Assembly: GCA_964516925.1 (NCBI GenBank)
Contig: CAZEXL010000004.1
Location: 1 to 64,000, forward strand
Length of the DNA: 64,000 bases
Reading direction: 5' to 3'
Source: CAG-552 sp964516925
GTDB lineage: Bacteria; Bacillota; Clostridia; Christensenellales; Pumilibacteraceae
Of the stretch, positions 26,208 through 35,587 are shown piece after piece (within the stretch, counting starts at the first letter, position 1; every line of letters begins with the position of its first letter). Both the position numbers and the translations under genes were made by a program. The notes under the pieces are model-generated. The model searched no databases. It was not told where the DNA came from and saw nothing but the letters and a program-made list of their open reading frames with translations.

Positions 26208-26312
26208 CATTAGTAACGTCGCAAGGTTAGGCAAAAGCTTTTTTGCGTATAAGTTTTGCTATCGCAAAACCGATAAGCGAACAACTTTTTTAAGTAAAGC
26301 GCTTATTATTTA

Positions 26313-26341
26313 TTGACAATCGAAGGGTAAAATATTATAAT
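26313..26341 (+). promoter_or_regulatory. Consensus promoter of the threonine/glycine operon
   Basis: TTGACA (26313-26318), 17-bp spacer, TATAAT (26336-26341), both boxes perfect. The predicted start near 26348 leaves a leader of about 130 nt. Confidence 0.88.
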
Positions 26342-26347
26342 AATAAA

Positions 26348-26480
26348 CGGTTAATGGGCGTTTAAGCTTGTATAAGCGGCAAGTAGGCGTTTTTAACCGA
26401 AAAAGTTAAATCAAGCGACTTAGAATACGGTTACAAAAACAACCGTCAGGTCAAGCCGCCGTTTCGGAGGATACATAACT
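26348..26480 (+). promoter_or_regulatory. Structured 5' leader of the threonine/glycine operon
   Basis: The leader opens with an outer stem cggttaa (26348-26354) / ttaaccg (26393-26399) that encloses a smaller cttg / caag stem. A separate hairpin acggtt / aaccgt lies at 26427-26446, before the ggagg ribosome site. No T-box (no AGGGTGG core) and no glycine aptamer core was found. A regulatory RNA is possible, but the only direct evidence is length and stems. Confidence 0.45.
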
Positions 26481-27515
26481 ATGAAGATGGATGCGCTCGT
26501 AAAGAGGCACGCAGAGCGAGGACTCTGGCTCGAACAAGCCGAAGTTCCCGTACTTAAAGAGGGAGAGGCGCTTGTAAAGATCCACAAAACCGCTATTTGC
26601 GGTACGGATGTACATATCTACGATTGGAACAAGTGGGCTCAGGACACGATAAAGGTTCCTATGATTATCGGTCACGAATTCGTAGGCGAAATCGTGGAAA
26701 TCAAAGGACAAAGTCCGGTATTTAAAGTAGGCGACCTCGTAAGCGCCGAAGGACACGTCGTTTGCGGTCACTGCCGCAACTGCATGGAAGGACACAAGCA
26801 ATTCTGTCCCAACGCTCAAGGCATAGGCGTTAACCGCCCCGGTATCTTTGCCGAATACGCGGCTATTCCTTTAACCAACCTTTGGAAGTGCGAAAAGAAC
26901 ATTCCCGAAGAACTTTACGCGATATTCGATCCGCTCGGAAACGCAACGCACACCGCGCTTGCATTCCCCGTGCTTGCCGAGGACGTTCTTATTACCGGCG
27001 CAGGTCCGATAGGCGTTATGGCGGCTGCTATTTGCAAACACGCAGGCGCAAGAAACGTAGTTATAACCAACCGTTCGGATTGGAGACTCGACTTTGCCAA
27101 GTCGGTAGTCCCGGGCGTAGTTACGGTAAACACCAAAACGACCGACCTTAAGGACGTTATGAAGAGCCTCGGTATGACCGAAGGATTCGGCGTAGGTCTT
27201 GAAATGAGCGGATCTACCGGCGCGCTCAATCAAATGATCGACAATATGATGAACGGCGGCAAGATCGCGTTGCTCGGACTCGGAATCGACGGCCCCATCG
27301 CTTGGGATAAGTTCATATTCAGCGGACTTGCCATTCAGGGCATATACGGACGTAAAGTATTCGACACGTGGCGTCAAATGAGCGCAATGATCCAAAGCGG
27401 CCTTGACGTAAGCAAAGTAATAACCCACCGTTTGCCGTACACCGAGTTCGAAAAGGGCTTCGAACTTATGGAAAGCAAAAAGAGCGGTAAGATAATTTTG
27501 GAATGGAGTAAGTAG
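26481..27515 (+). CDS. tdh: L-threonine 3-dehydrogenase
   Basis: Oxidises L-threonine to 2-amino-3-ketobutyrate with NAD. The 344 residues are a zinc medium-chain dehydrogenase: catalytic zinc ligands Cys40 (AICGTDVH) and His65-Glu66 (GHEFVGE), the structural zinc knot Cys95, Cys98, Cys101 and Cys109, and the Rossmann motif GAGPIGVMAA. HIYDWNKWAQ after Cys40 is typical of Tdh rather than of alcohol or sorbitol dehydrogenases. The next gene, kbl, encodes the partner enzyme that consumes its unstable product, which confirms the assignment. Ribosome site cggagg. Confidence 0.96.
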   Translation: MKMDALVKRHAERGLWLEQAEVPVLKEGEALVKIHKTAICGTDVHIYDWNKWAQDTIKVPMIIGHEFVGEIVEIKGQSPVFKVGDLVSAEGHVVCGHCRNCMEGHKQFCPNAQGIGVNRPGIFAEYAAIPLTNLWKCEKNIPEELYAIFDPLGNATHTALAFPVLAEDVLITGAGPIGVMAAAICKHAGARNVVITNRSDWRLDFAKSVVPGVVTVNTKTTDLKDVMKSLGMTEGFGVGLEMSGSTGALNQMIDNMMNGGKIALLGLGIDGPIAWDKFIFSGLAIQGIYGRKVFDTWRQMSAMIQSGLDVSKVITHRLPYTEFEKGFELMESKKSGKIILEWSK

Positions 27516-27523
27516 GAGGATTT

Positions 27524-28714
27524 ATGTACAACACCACCAAAAAAATTATGCAATCAACCCTTGCCGACATCAAAGAGCAGGGACTTTGGAAGGAAGAAAG
27601 AATTATAACCACCGAGCAGGCTAACGTTATCGATACGACCGAAGCTAAGAATGTTCTTAACTTCTGTGCAAACAACTATCTCGGTCTTTCCAACAATAAG
27701 GAAGTTATCGAAGCGGCTAAGGCAAGCTACGACAAGTACGGATACGGACTCAGCAGCGTTCGTTTTATTTGCGGAACGCAAAGCATTCACAAGCAACTCG
27801 AAGCTAAGCTCAGCGAATTCTTATCCACCGATGACACCATTTTGTTCAGCAGCTGCTTCGACGCAAACGGCGGCTTGTTCGAAACGATAACCACCGCCGA
27901 CGACGCGATTATTTCGGACGAACTCAATCACGCAAGCATAATCGACGGCGTAAGGCTTTCTAAGGCAAAGAGATATCGTTATAAGAACAACGATATGTCC
28001 GATCTCGAAGCTCAGCTTATTCAGGCAGATAAAGACGGCGCAAGACAAAAGGTTATAGTAACCGACGGCGTATTCTCGATGGACGGTATTATCGCGGACC
28101 TTAAGGGTATTTGCGATCTTGCCGACAAGTACGACGCGCTCGTAGTAGTCGACGACAGCCACGCAACCGGTTTCGTAGGCAAGACCGGACGAGGCAGCTT
28201 CGAACATTGCGGAGTTAAGGGCAGAGTCGACATCATTACCGGCACGTTCGGTAAGGCGTTGGGCGGCGCAAGCGGCGGATTCGTTTCGGGACGCGCCGAA
28301 ATCATAGCTTTGCTTCGTCAGCGCAGCAGGCCGTATCTTTTCTCCAACACTCTTGCTCCCAGCATGTGCGCGGCAACCTTAAAAGTTTTGGATATGTTAA
28401 CCAAATCCACCGAACTTCGCGATAAGGTTATGGACAACGCTAAATACTTCCGCGAGCAGATGGCTGCAAACGGCTTCGATCTTGCGGGCGCAGGTCACGC
28501 AATCGTTCCCGTAATGCTTTACGACGCGGTTCGCGCTCAAAAGTACGCCGAAAAGATGCTTGAAAAGGGCATTTACGTAATCGGATTCTTCTATCCGGTA
28601 GTTCCCAAGGGAAAGGCTCGTATCCGTACTCAGATGTCGGCGGCTCATACCAAGGAAGATATCGACAAGTGCGTAAAGGCGTTTGTGGAAACGCGTAACG
28701 AACTCGGATTCTAA
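27524..28714 (+). CDS. kbl: Glycine C-acetyltransferase (2-amino-3-ketobutyrate CoA ligase)
   Basis: Splits 2-amino-3-ketobutyrate with CoA into glycine and acetyl-CoA. It is a 396-residue PLP enzyme of the alpha-oxoamine synthase family. The PLP lysine is Lys244 in TFGKALGGASGG. DDSHATGFVGKTGRG and FCANNYLGLSNNKEV are family motifs. It starts 8 bp after tdh with ggagga between them, so the two products are made together and the intermediate need not accumulate. Confidence 0.96.
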   Translation: MYNTTKKIMQSTLADIKEQGLWKEERIITTEQANVIDTTEAKNVLNFCANNYLGLSNNKEVIEAAKASYDKYGYGLSSVRFICGTQSIHKQLEAKLSEFLSTDDTILFSSCFDANGGLFETITTADDAIISDELNHASIIDGVRLSKAKRYRYKNNDMSDLEAQLIQADKDGARQKVIVTDGVFSMDGIIADLKGICDLADKYDALVVVDDSHATGFVGKTGRGSFEHCGVKGRVDIITGTFGKALGGASGGFVSGRAEIIALLRQRSRPYLFSNTLAPSMCAATLKVLDMLTKSTELRDKVMDNAKYFREQMAANGFDLAGAGHAIVPVMLYDAVRAQKYAEKMLEKGIYVIGFFYPVVPKGKARIRTQMSAAHTKEDIDKCVKAFVETRNELGF

Positions 28715-28721
28715 AATAAAT

Positions 28722-29669
28722 ATGAGATTGTTGTTTTTAAGAGCCGACAAGCTTAATCCGTACGTAAATCAGGCAATCGAAGCAACGTTGCTCTCGCTTG
28801 CGGACGACGACACCGAGATTTTGTACTTGTGGCAAAACGACAAGACTGTTGTAATAGGAAAAAATCAAAACGCTTTCGTCGAGTGTAAAGTTCCGTTTAT
28901 CGAAGCGGACGGCGGCTATTTGGCAAGACGTATTTCGGGCGGCGGCGCCGTGTATCACGACAAAGGCAATTTGAATTTTACGTTTCTTTCGTCCAAAAAG
29001 AATTATTCGACGTCTAAAAATTTCGAAATCATGACGACTGCCATGCGTAAGCTCGGTTTTAACGCCGAGCTTAACGGCAGAAACGACGTGGTTATAGACG
29101 GAAGAAAATTTTCGGGCAACGCATTTTATAAAAGCAACGCTTGCTTTCAGCACGGAACCGTTCTTATAAAGGCAAGCAAAGAAAAGATGGCGGAATACCT
29201 TAACGTCCCTAAGGTTAAGCTTATGGCAAAGGGCGTTTCGAGCGTAGTAAGCCGAGTTGTGAATTTGAGCGAACTCGACCCGACCGTTACCGCCGACAAG
29301 GTTGCCGCCGCGTTAAAGACGGCGTTCGAAGATTACTACGAGGCAAAGGCGGAAACGATAACCGCTTCCGACCTGGACGTCGACCTTCTAGCCAAAAACG
29401 TACGATTCTTTTCGGACGAAACGTGGCGAAAGGGCGACGACGTGTACTACGACGCGCGCGCGACGATAAGGCTTAGCTGGGGCACGGCGGACGTAAGGCT
29501 TAAACTTAACGGAAGCGTTATCGAAAAAGCCAAAATATATTCGGACGCGCTGGACGTGGACGAAGTAATGCAAAAAGAGAATTTGCTTTTAGGAGCGGAT
29601 TTATATAAAGGAAAAAACGGCGTAGACGATATAATCGCGGCGTTTAAGGAGCAGAATAATGGATTTTGA
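28722..29669 (+). CDS. lplA: Lipoate-protein ligase A
   Basis: Activates free lipoate with ATP and attaches it to lipoyl domains; here the substrate is most likely GcvH, encoded 2.7 kb downstream. The 315-residue product has RRISGGGAVYHDKGNLNFTF (lipoate-binding loop) and KFSGNAFY, both typical of LplA. The C-terminal accessory domain (about residues 240-315) is present. I start at 28722: the longer frame from 28683 lies inside kbl. Its end overlaps lpdA by 11 bp. The ribosome site is poor, which suggests coupling to kbl. Confidence 0.93.
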   Translation: MRLLFLRADKLNPYVNQAIEATLLSLADDDTEILYLWQNDKTVVIGKNQNAFVECKVPFIEADGGYLARRISGGGAVYHDKGNLNFTFLSSKKNYSTSKNFEIMTTAMRKLGFNAELNGRNDVVIDGRKFSGNAFYKSNACFQHGTVLIKASKEKMAEYLNVPKVKLMAKGVSSVVSRVVNLSELDPTVTADKVAAALKTAFEDYYEAKAETITASDLDVDLLAKNVRFFSDETWRKGDDVYYDARATIRLSWGTADVRLKLNGSVIEKAKIYSDALDVDEVMQKENLLLGADLYKGKNGVDDIIAAFKEQNNGF

Positions 29670-31020
29670 TTTGATTGTACTCGGCGGTGGTCCGGGCGGT
29701 TACACCGGCGCAATAAGGGCGGCAAAGCTCGGCAAAAAAGTTGCGCTTATCGAAAAGGACAGCGTAGGCGGCACCTGCCTTAATCGCGGTTGCATTCCCA
29801 CCAAGGCGCTTTTGCATTCGGCAGAGCTTTATTCGTCCAAAAGCGAATGGGAAGAACTCGGTATTTCGGCAGAAAACGTTCGTCTTGACGAAAACAAGAT
29901 TTACGAACGCAAAGCCAAGGTCGTTTCCACTTTGCGCGACGGCGTAAAGTCGCTCGTTAAGGCAAACGGCATCGAGCTTATCGAAGGCGAAGGGCGACTG
30001 GCGGATGAGCACACCGTAAAGGTAGGCGATCGCAGCGTAACGGCAGAATATATTCTGCTTGCAACCGGTTCGGTTCCGTCGGCAGGCAGCAAGGAGCGTC
30101 CGCTTATAGGCGTAGAATACACGCTTAATTCGGACGACGTGCTTTCCTCTCCGATAAAAGGCGACAACATTACCATAATCGGCGCGGGCGTAATAGCTTT
30201 GGAATTCGCAACCTACTACGCCGCAATCGGCAAAAACGTAACGTTGCTTGCTCCGGGCGAACGCATTATAAAGATGATGAGCAAAGACGCAAGCGTTCAG
30301 CTTTCGGCGGTCCTTAAAAAGCAGGGCGTAAAGATTATTACCGGCGTAAAAGTTAAAAGCGTGGATAAAGATCATACCGTATTTTACGCAACCGAAAAGG
30401 GCGAGGCAAGCGTAAGCGGCGACGCCGTAATCACGGCAATAGGTCGTAAGCCGGTGCTTGAGATCGGACTTGAAAACGTCGGCATAACGGTAGAAAAATT
30501 CATTAACGTCGACGACGATATGTACACCGGCAAAGCGGGCATTTACGCTTGCGGCGACATAACCGGCAAAATGCAGCTTGCTCACTTTGCGGCGGCAAGC
30601 GCAATAACGGCGGTCGAAAGCATGTTCGGCGTTAAGCATAGTATGGACCTTAAAGTTTGCCCGTCGTGCATCTACACCAATCCCGAACTTGCGTCGGTCG
30701 GCAAAAAGGAAACGGACGTCGAAAACGCCAAAGTCGGTAAATTCTTAATGGGCGCAAACGGCAAATCGCTTATCGAGGGCGTTAATCGCGGTTACGTAAA
30801 GGTAATCGCCGACGAAAACGATACCGTAGTAGGCGCCGAGATATTCGCCGTTCGCGGTACCGATATTATGGGCGAACTTTCGCTTGCGATATCCAAGGGA
30901 CTAAAGGTGAGCGAAGTTGCTTCGGTAATTCATCCGCACCCCACCGTAATGGAAGCGATAGGCGAAAGCTTAGAGGACGTTCACGGTCTTGCCACTCACA
31001 TGGCTCCCAAAAAGAGATAA
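29659..31020 (+). CDS. lpdA: Dihydrolipoamide dehydrogenase (glycine cleavage L-protein)
   Basis: FAD enzyme that reoxidises the dihydrolipoyl arm of GcvH and makes NADH. The 453 residues contain the FAD motif GGGPGGYTGAIRAA, the redox disulfide Cys40 and Cys45 (GGTCLNRGCIPTK), the NAD fold GAGVIALEFA, and the C-terminal catalytic HPHPTVMEAIGE. It sits with the glycine cleavage genes rather than with a pyruvate dehydrogenase, so this copy is probably dedicated to glycine cleavage. Overlaps lplA by 11 bp. Confidence 0.95.
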   Translation: MDFDLIVLGGGPGGYTGAIRAAKLGKKVALIEKDSVGGTCLNRGCIPTKALLHSAELYSSKSEWEELGISAENVRLDENKIYERKAKVVSTLRDGVKSLVKANGIELIEGEGRLADEHTVKVGDRSVTAEYILLATGSVPSAGSKERPLIGVEYTLNSDDVLSSPIKGDNITIIGAGVIALEFATYYAAIGKNVTLLAPGERIIKMMSKDASVQLSAVLKKQGVKIITGVKVKSVDKDHTVFYATEKGEASVSGDAVITAIGRKPVLEIGLENVGITVEKFINVDDDMYTGKAGIYACGDITGKMQLAHFAAASAITAVESMFGVKHSMDLKVCPSCIYTNPELASVGKKETDVENAKVGKFLMGANGKSLIEGVNRGYVKVIADENDTVVGAEIFAVRGTDIMGELSLAISKGLKVSEVASVIHPHPTVMEAIGESLEDVHGLATHMAPKKR

Positions 31021-31117
31021 TTTAGTCTTTTGTAAAGAGTAAATATACACGCGCCTTTGCCTCGGGCGCAAACAGATGGGGCATTAACAAAAAAATAATT
31101 ATTAAGGAGATATAATT

Positions 31118-32194
31118 ATGGCAAAAAGAACACCGTTATACGATATGCACGTTAAATACGGCGGACAGATCGTAGATTTTGCGGGATATGAACTTCCCGT
31201 TCAGTACGAAGGCTTGGGCGTTATAAAGGAGCATACCGCCGTAAGAACTCAGGCAGGTTTGTTCGACGTTTCGCACATGGGCGAATTGTTGGTTATGGGC
31301 GATAACGCGGAAGCAGCGTTAAACGAACTTCTTACCAACGATATTCGCGGAATGTACGACGGACAAATAAGATATTCGCTTCTTCCCAACGACAAGGGCG
31401 GCGCGGTAGACGACGTGCTCGTTTACAGAATCAGCCAAAAGAGTTACCTTATCGTTGTAAACGCTTCCAATGCGGACAAGGACGCTCGCTGGATAAGCGC
31501 AAGACTTCCGCAGGACGTAACTTTTGCAAATATTTCGGACGCTGTAAGTCAAGTAGCTTTGCAAGGACCGGCTTCGGCTGCTATCATTCGCAAACTTTTG
31601 CCCGAAGAATCCATTCCGCAAAAGTACTATTCGTTTAAGAAGAACGTCGTTATAAACGGTATTCGTTGCCTTATTTCTCGTACCGGCTACACCGGAGAAT
31701 TCGGTTACGAAATCTACTGCGGCAATATCGACGCTTGCGAACTTTACGAGATCCTTATGGCTGCAGGTAAGGACGACGGACTTATCCCGGCAGGTCTCGG
31801 TGCGCGCGACACGTTGCGTTTAGAGGCTGCTATGCCGCTTTATGGTCACGAACTCGGCGAGGATATCCCCGTTAACGAAGTAGGACTCGGCTTTGGTATC
31901 AAGATGGGCAAGGAAAGCTTTGTAGGCAAGGCAGCGCTCGAAGCTCACGAACCCGAATACGAAAGAGTAGGCGCAAAGCTTATCGATCGCGGGATTGCTC
32001 GCGAAGGCTGCCCGGTATATCTTGGCGACGAACAGGTCGGCGTAGTTACCAGCGGTACTCACGCTCCCACGCTCGGTTGCCCCATTGCAATGCTTCGTAT
32101 AAAGAAGGGTCTCGAAGGTCAGCTTACCGTTGACGTTCGCGGCAGAAAGCTTAAGATCGAAATCGTTCCGCTTCCGTTCTATAAAAAGGCGTAA
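31118..32194 (+). CDS. gcvT: Glycine cleavage system aminomethyltransferase (T-protein)
   Basis: Releases ammonia from the aminomethyl group carried on GcvH and transfers the carbon to tetrahydrofolate. At 358 residues it is of normal length. The N-terminus TPLYDMHVKYGGQIVDFAGY and the folate-binding pattern SRTGYTGEFGYEIYC are typical, as is the GLGARDTLRLEAAMPLYGHE segment. A ribosome site (aaggag) precedes it. The 97-bp gap after lpdA holds a small gcgcc / gggcgc stem near 31052-31070. Confidence 0.96.
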   Translation: MAKRTPLYDMHVKYGGQIVDFAGYELPVQYEGLGVIKEHTAVRTQAGLFDVSHMGELLVMGDNAEAALNELLTNDIRGMYDGQIRYSLLPNDKGGAVDDVLVYRISQKSYLIVVNASNADKDARWISARLPQDVTFANISDAVSQVALQGPASAAIIRKLLPEESIPQKYYSFKKNVVINGIRCLISRTGYTGEFGYEIYCGNIDACELYEILMAAGKDDGLIPAGLGARDTLRLEAAMPLYGHELGEDIPVNEVGLGFGIKMGKESFVGKAALEAHEPEYERVGAKLIDRGIAREGCPVYLGDEQVGVVTSGTHAPTLGCPIAMLRIKKGLEGQLTVDVRGRKLKIEIVPLPFYKKA

Positions 32195-32322
32195 TTGCAA
32201 CGATCGGACGCAAAAGACGCGTAAAAACAAATCAATCACGACGTAATCCCGAATTTTCGGGTGAAACATTACAGGGCAAAGCCCGACACTAACAATAAAA
32301 AATATCCTTGGAGGACATAAAA

Positions 32323-32682
32323 ATGAGTAAGTTATTATTTGCAAAGACCCACGAATGGGCTAACGTAGACGGCAATATCGCAACCATCGGACTTTCCGAT
32401 CACGCTCAGCACGAGCTTGGCGACTTGGTGTTCATCAACCTTCCTACCGTTGGCGACGAAATCACTGCAGAAGAAACTTTCTGCGACGTAGAATCGGTTA
32501 AGGCTGTTTCGGACGTTATGGCTCCCGTTTCCGGCAAAGTCGTAGAAGTAAACGAAGAGCTTGAAAGCTCGCCCGAACTTATCAACAACGATCCCATGGG
32601 CGCATGGATTTGCAAGGTAGAAGTAACTTCCGTTCCCGACGACCTTATGGACGAAGCTGCATACGCAGAATTCATTAAATAA
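32323..32682 (+). CDS. gcvH: Glycine cleavage system H protein
   Basis: The 119-residue shuttle that carries the lipoyl arm among P, T and L proteins. The lipoylated lysine is Lys60 in VESVKAVSDV. The KTHEWANV start is typical. I place the start at 32323 with tggagg 9 nt upstream; the frame opens earlier at a TTG that lies in the ribosome site itself. The gap from gcvT (128 bp) contains two GC stems (cccgaa / ttcggg near 32248-32261 and gggc / gccc just after) that may adjust expression within the operon. Confidence 0.97.
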   Translation: MSKLLFAKTHEWANVDGNIATIGLSDHAQHELGDLVFINLPTVGDEITAEETFCDVESVKAVSDVMAPVSGKVVEVNEELESSPELINNDPMGAWICKVEVTSVPDDLMDEAAYAEFIK

Positions 32683-32702
32683 GACGACACGGAGATAAAA
32701 AA

Positions 32703-34016
32703 ATGGCAAATTATTTATCTTCCACCGAAAAAGAAGATAAGGAAATGCTTGCGGCGGTAGGTCTTGAAAGATTTTCCGATCTTTATCAGGATATCCCTTT
32801 CGAGCTTCGCAACAAGCCCCTTAGTATTCCTTCCGGTAAATCGCTTCAGGAAGTAGCGGACGAAATGCAGGCGTTTGCGGACAAAAACGTAAACTATTCT
32901 TGCATTATGCGTGGCGCAGGTGCGTACGATCACTACATTCCTTCGGTAGTAAAATATCTTTCGCAGCGTAGCGAATTTCTTACGGCGTACACTCCGTATC
33001 AAGCAGAACTCAGTCAGGGAATTTTGCAAAGCATTTTCGAATTCCAGACCATGATGTGCGCTATTACCGGTATGGACGTGTGCAACGCTTCGGTTTACGA
33101 CGGCAGTACGGCTGCTGCCGAAGCGGCGTTTATGTGCATCGAGCGCAATAAACGCACCGTTTTGGTTCCGGACAACGTTAAGCCCAACACTATATCGGTG
33201 CTTCGTACGTACCTCGAACGTCGTAACATTACAATAAAGGTATTGCCGGTCGAAAACGGAACTATTAATATCGACGAATTGTCTAAGGCTGTTACCGAAG
33301 ACGTAGCGTGCGTATACTTCGAATCTCCCAACTACTTCGGACTTATCGAAGACGGCGAAAATATTTGCGGTACCGTTAAACAGCACGGCGCAAGAGTAAT
33401 TATGGGTAGCAACCCGATGTCGCTCGCATTGTTGCGTACTCCGCGCGATCTCGGCGCAGACATCGCGGTAGGCGACGCTCAACCGTTCGGTATGCCTATT
33501 TCGTTCGGCGGTCCGTATCTCGGATACATCGCTATCGTAAACGACAAGGATCTTATCCGTCGTATTCCGGGCAGAGTAGTAGGCGAAACCACTGATAAGG
33601 ACGGCAATCGCGCGTACGTTCTTACGCTTAGAGCGCGCGAGCAGGATATCCGTCGTGAAAAGGCGCTCAGCAATATTTGCTCCAACCAGGCTCATTGCGT
33701 GCTTACGGCAGCTATGTACCTTACGGCTATGGGCAAGCAGGGCGTTAAGGAAGTTGCTACAGCTTGTACTTCGCTTGCGCATTACGCAGCCGAGGAGTTC
33801 GTAACCGGCAAGGCAACGCTTAAGTATCAAGGCGAGTTCTTCAACGAGTTCGTAACCGTTTGCCCGACTGCCGCCGACAAGATCGTAAAGAAGTGCGAAA
33901 AGCTCGGTATTTTGGCAGGACTTCCCATCGGCAAAAACGAAATCTTGTGGTGCATGACCGAAAAGGTTCGCAAAGAAGATATCGACAAGGTTGCCGAAAT
34001 AATGAGGAGGGCGTAA
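32703..34016 (+). CDS. gcvPA: Glycine dehydrogenase (decarboxylating) subunit 1
   Basis: First half of the split P-protein, a PLP enzyme that decarboxylates glycine and loads the aminomethyl group onto GcvH. The 437-residue subunit has the family patterns YLSSTEKEDKEMLAAVG near the start, RGAGAYDHYIPSVV, TPYQAELSQGILQ and GVKEVATACTSLAHYAA-type C-terminus. It is 20 bp after gcvH and 3 bp before gcvPB. The split form is common in Clostridia and other Gram-positives. Confidence 0.96.
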   Translation: MANYLSSTEKEDKEMLAAVGLERFSDLYQDIPFELRNKPLSIPSGKSLQEVADEMQAFADKNVNYSCIMRGAGAYDHYIPSVVKYLSQRSEFLTAYTPYQAELSQGILQSIFEFQTMMCAITGMDVCNASVYDGSTAAAEAAFMCIERNKRTVLVPDNVKPNTISVLRTYLERRNITIKVLPVENGTINIDELSKAVTEDVACVYFESPNYFGLIEDGENICGTVKQHGARVIMGSNPMSLALLRTPRDLGADIAVGDAQPFGMPISFGGPYLGYIAIVNDKDLIRRIPGRVVGETTDKDGNRAYVLTLRAREQDIRREKALSNICSNQAHCVLTAAMYLTAMGKQGVKEVATACTSLAHYAAEEFVTGKATLKYQGEFFNEFVTVCPTAADKIVKKCEKLGILAGLPIGKNEILWCMTEKVRKEDIDKVAEIMRRA

Positions 34017-34019
34017 TTT

Positions 34020-35459
34020 ATGGAATTGATTTTTGAAAAATCTCGCGAAGGCGTAAGAGGCTGCACCATTCGTCCGCTTGAAGTTAAGCCGCACGTAATT
34101 GCAGAAAAATACGCTCGTAAGGAATTAGATTTGCCCGAAGTTGCCGAAGTTGACATGGCTCGTCACTACACCGCATTAAGCAAACGCGCTTTCGGTGTGG
34201 ACAGCGGCTTTTATCCGCTCGGTTCCTGCACGATGAAGTACAATCCCAAGCTCAACGAAGAAGTTGCGGCTTTGCCGGGATTCACTCATACTCATCCGTA
34301 CGCACCCGAAGAGTCCGTAAAGGGCAATCTCGAAGCTATGGGCGTTTTGGCTGACCGACTTATGAACATCACCGGTATGGACGGCATGACGTTGCAACCT
34401 TGCGCAGGCGCGCACGGCGAGTTTACCGGATTGTTGCTTATTGCAGCTTATCATAACAGCCGCAAAGATTCTAAGCGTACCAAGATTCTTGTACCCGACA
34501 CGGCGCACGGAACCAACCCCGCTTCGGCTGTAATGGCAGGATTCCAGGTAGTAAACGTTAAGTCCAACGCAGAACTCGGCGTAGACCTTGAAGATCTTAA
34601 AGCTAAGGTCGGCGAAGATACCGCCGCTCTTATGCTTACAAACCCGTCCACCATGGGCTTGTTCGAACGTAACATCGGCGAAATAAGCAAGATTGTGCAC
34701 GACGCAGGCGGCTTGCTCTATTACGACGGAGCTAACCTCAACGCCGTTATGGGCGTGGTTCGTCCCGGCGATATGGGCTTCGACGTAGTTCACCTTAATT
34801 TGCACAAGACGTTCTCCACTCCGCACGGAGGCGGCGGACCGGGAAGCGGACCGGTAGGTTGCAAAAAAGCGCTTATCCCGTTCTTGCCTAATCCGTCCGT
34901 AGTATACGAAAAGGGAGAGTGGAAGTTTACCGAAAGCGACAAGAGCATCGGCAAGGTGTCTGCTATTTACGGTAACTTCGGCGTTATGCTTAAGGCGCTT
35001 GCCTATATCGAAACGCTGGGTGCCGAAGGCATCAAAAAGAGTGCCGAACACGCCGTACTCAACGCTAACTATATGCGCGTTAAGCTTACCGATTTGTATC
35101 CCACCGTTGTGGATCGTATTTGCATGCACGAGTTCGTACTTGACCTTAAAAAGCTTAAGAACGAGACGGGCATTACGCCTACCGATATTGCTAAGGGCAT
35201 GATCGACCGCGGAATTCATCCGCCTACGATGATGTTCCCGCATATCCCCGGCGTAATCGACGAATCGCTTATGATCGAGCCGACCGAAACCGAAAACAAG
35301 CAGACTCTCGACGAGGCTATTCAGGTTTTGCGCGACTTGCACAAGATTGCTTACGAGGATGCGCAGTATTTGCACGATGCGCCGCACAACGCGCCCATCA
35401 AACGTCCCGACGATGTTGCCGCTGCTCGTAATCCGATACTTAAGTATACCAAAAAATAA
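34020..35459 (+). CDS. gcvPB: Glycine dehydrogenase (decarboxylating) subunit 2
   Basis: Second half of the split P-protein, which binds PLP. The 479 residues contain LGSCTMKYNPK, DTAHGTNPASAVMAG and the PLP-lysine motif HLNLHKTFSTPHGGGGPG, with Lys263. It completes the glycine cleavage complex of this operon. Dispersed repeats and a probable terminator follow within 90 bp. Confidence 0.97.
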   Translation: MELIFEKSREGVRGCTIRPLEVKPHVIAEKYARKELDLPEVAEVDMARHYTALSKRAFGVDSGFYPLGSCTMKYNPKLNEEVAALPGFTHTHPYAPEESVKGNLEAMGVLADRLMNITGMDGMTLQPCAGAHGEFTGLLLIAAYHNSRKDSKRTKILVPDTAHGTNPASAVMAGFQVVNVKSNAELGVDLEDLKAKVGEDTAALMLTNPSTMGLFERNIGEISKIVHDAGGLLYYDGANLNAVMGVVRPGDMGFDVVHLNLHKTFSTPHGGGGPGSGPVGCKKALIPFLPNPSVVYEKGEWKFTESDKSIGKVSAIYGNFGVMLKALAYIETLGAEGIKKSAEHAVLNANYMRVKLTDLYPTVVDRICMHEFVLDLKKLKNETGITPTDIAKGMIDRGIHPPTMMFPHIPGVIDESLMIEPTETENKQTLDEAIQVLRDLHKIAYEDAQYLHDAPHNAPIKRPDDVAAARNPILKYTKK

Positions 35460-35550
35460 CTTACCTTTCTTTCGAAAAGAAAGGTAAGCGAAAGAAACTT
35501 AAACCGTACTTTTCTTTAGGTAAGAAAAGTAGGCAAAAGAAACCTAAACT

Positions 35551-35587
35551 AAAAAGGGTAGTGAGTAAAATCACTACTCTTTTTTTG
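35551..35587 (+). terminator. Terminator after gcvPB
   Basis: Stem gtagtga / tcactac with loop gtaaaa, preceded by A residues and followed by a T run. The same loop occurs in the terminator after the S8 peptidase gene (54419). Confidence 0.85.

Noticed and set aside
26348..26480. T-box or glycine riboswitch before tdh
   Set aside because: I found neither the T-box core (AGGGTGG) nor the glycine aptamer core; only generic stems are visible.
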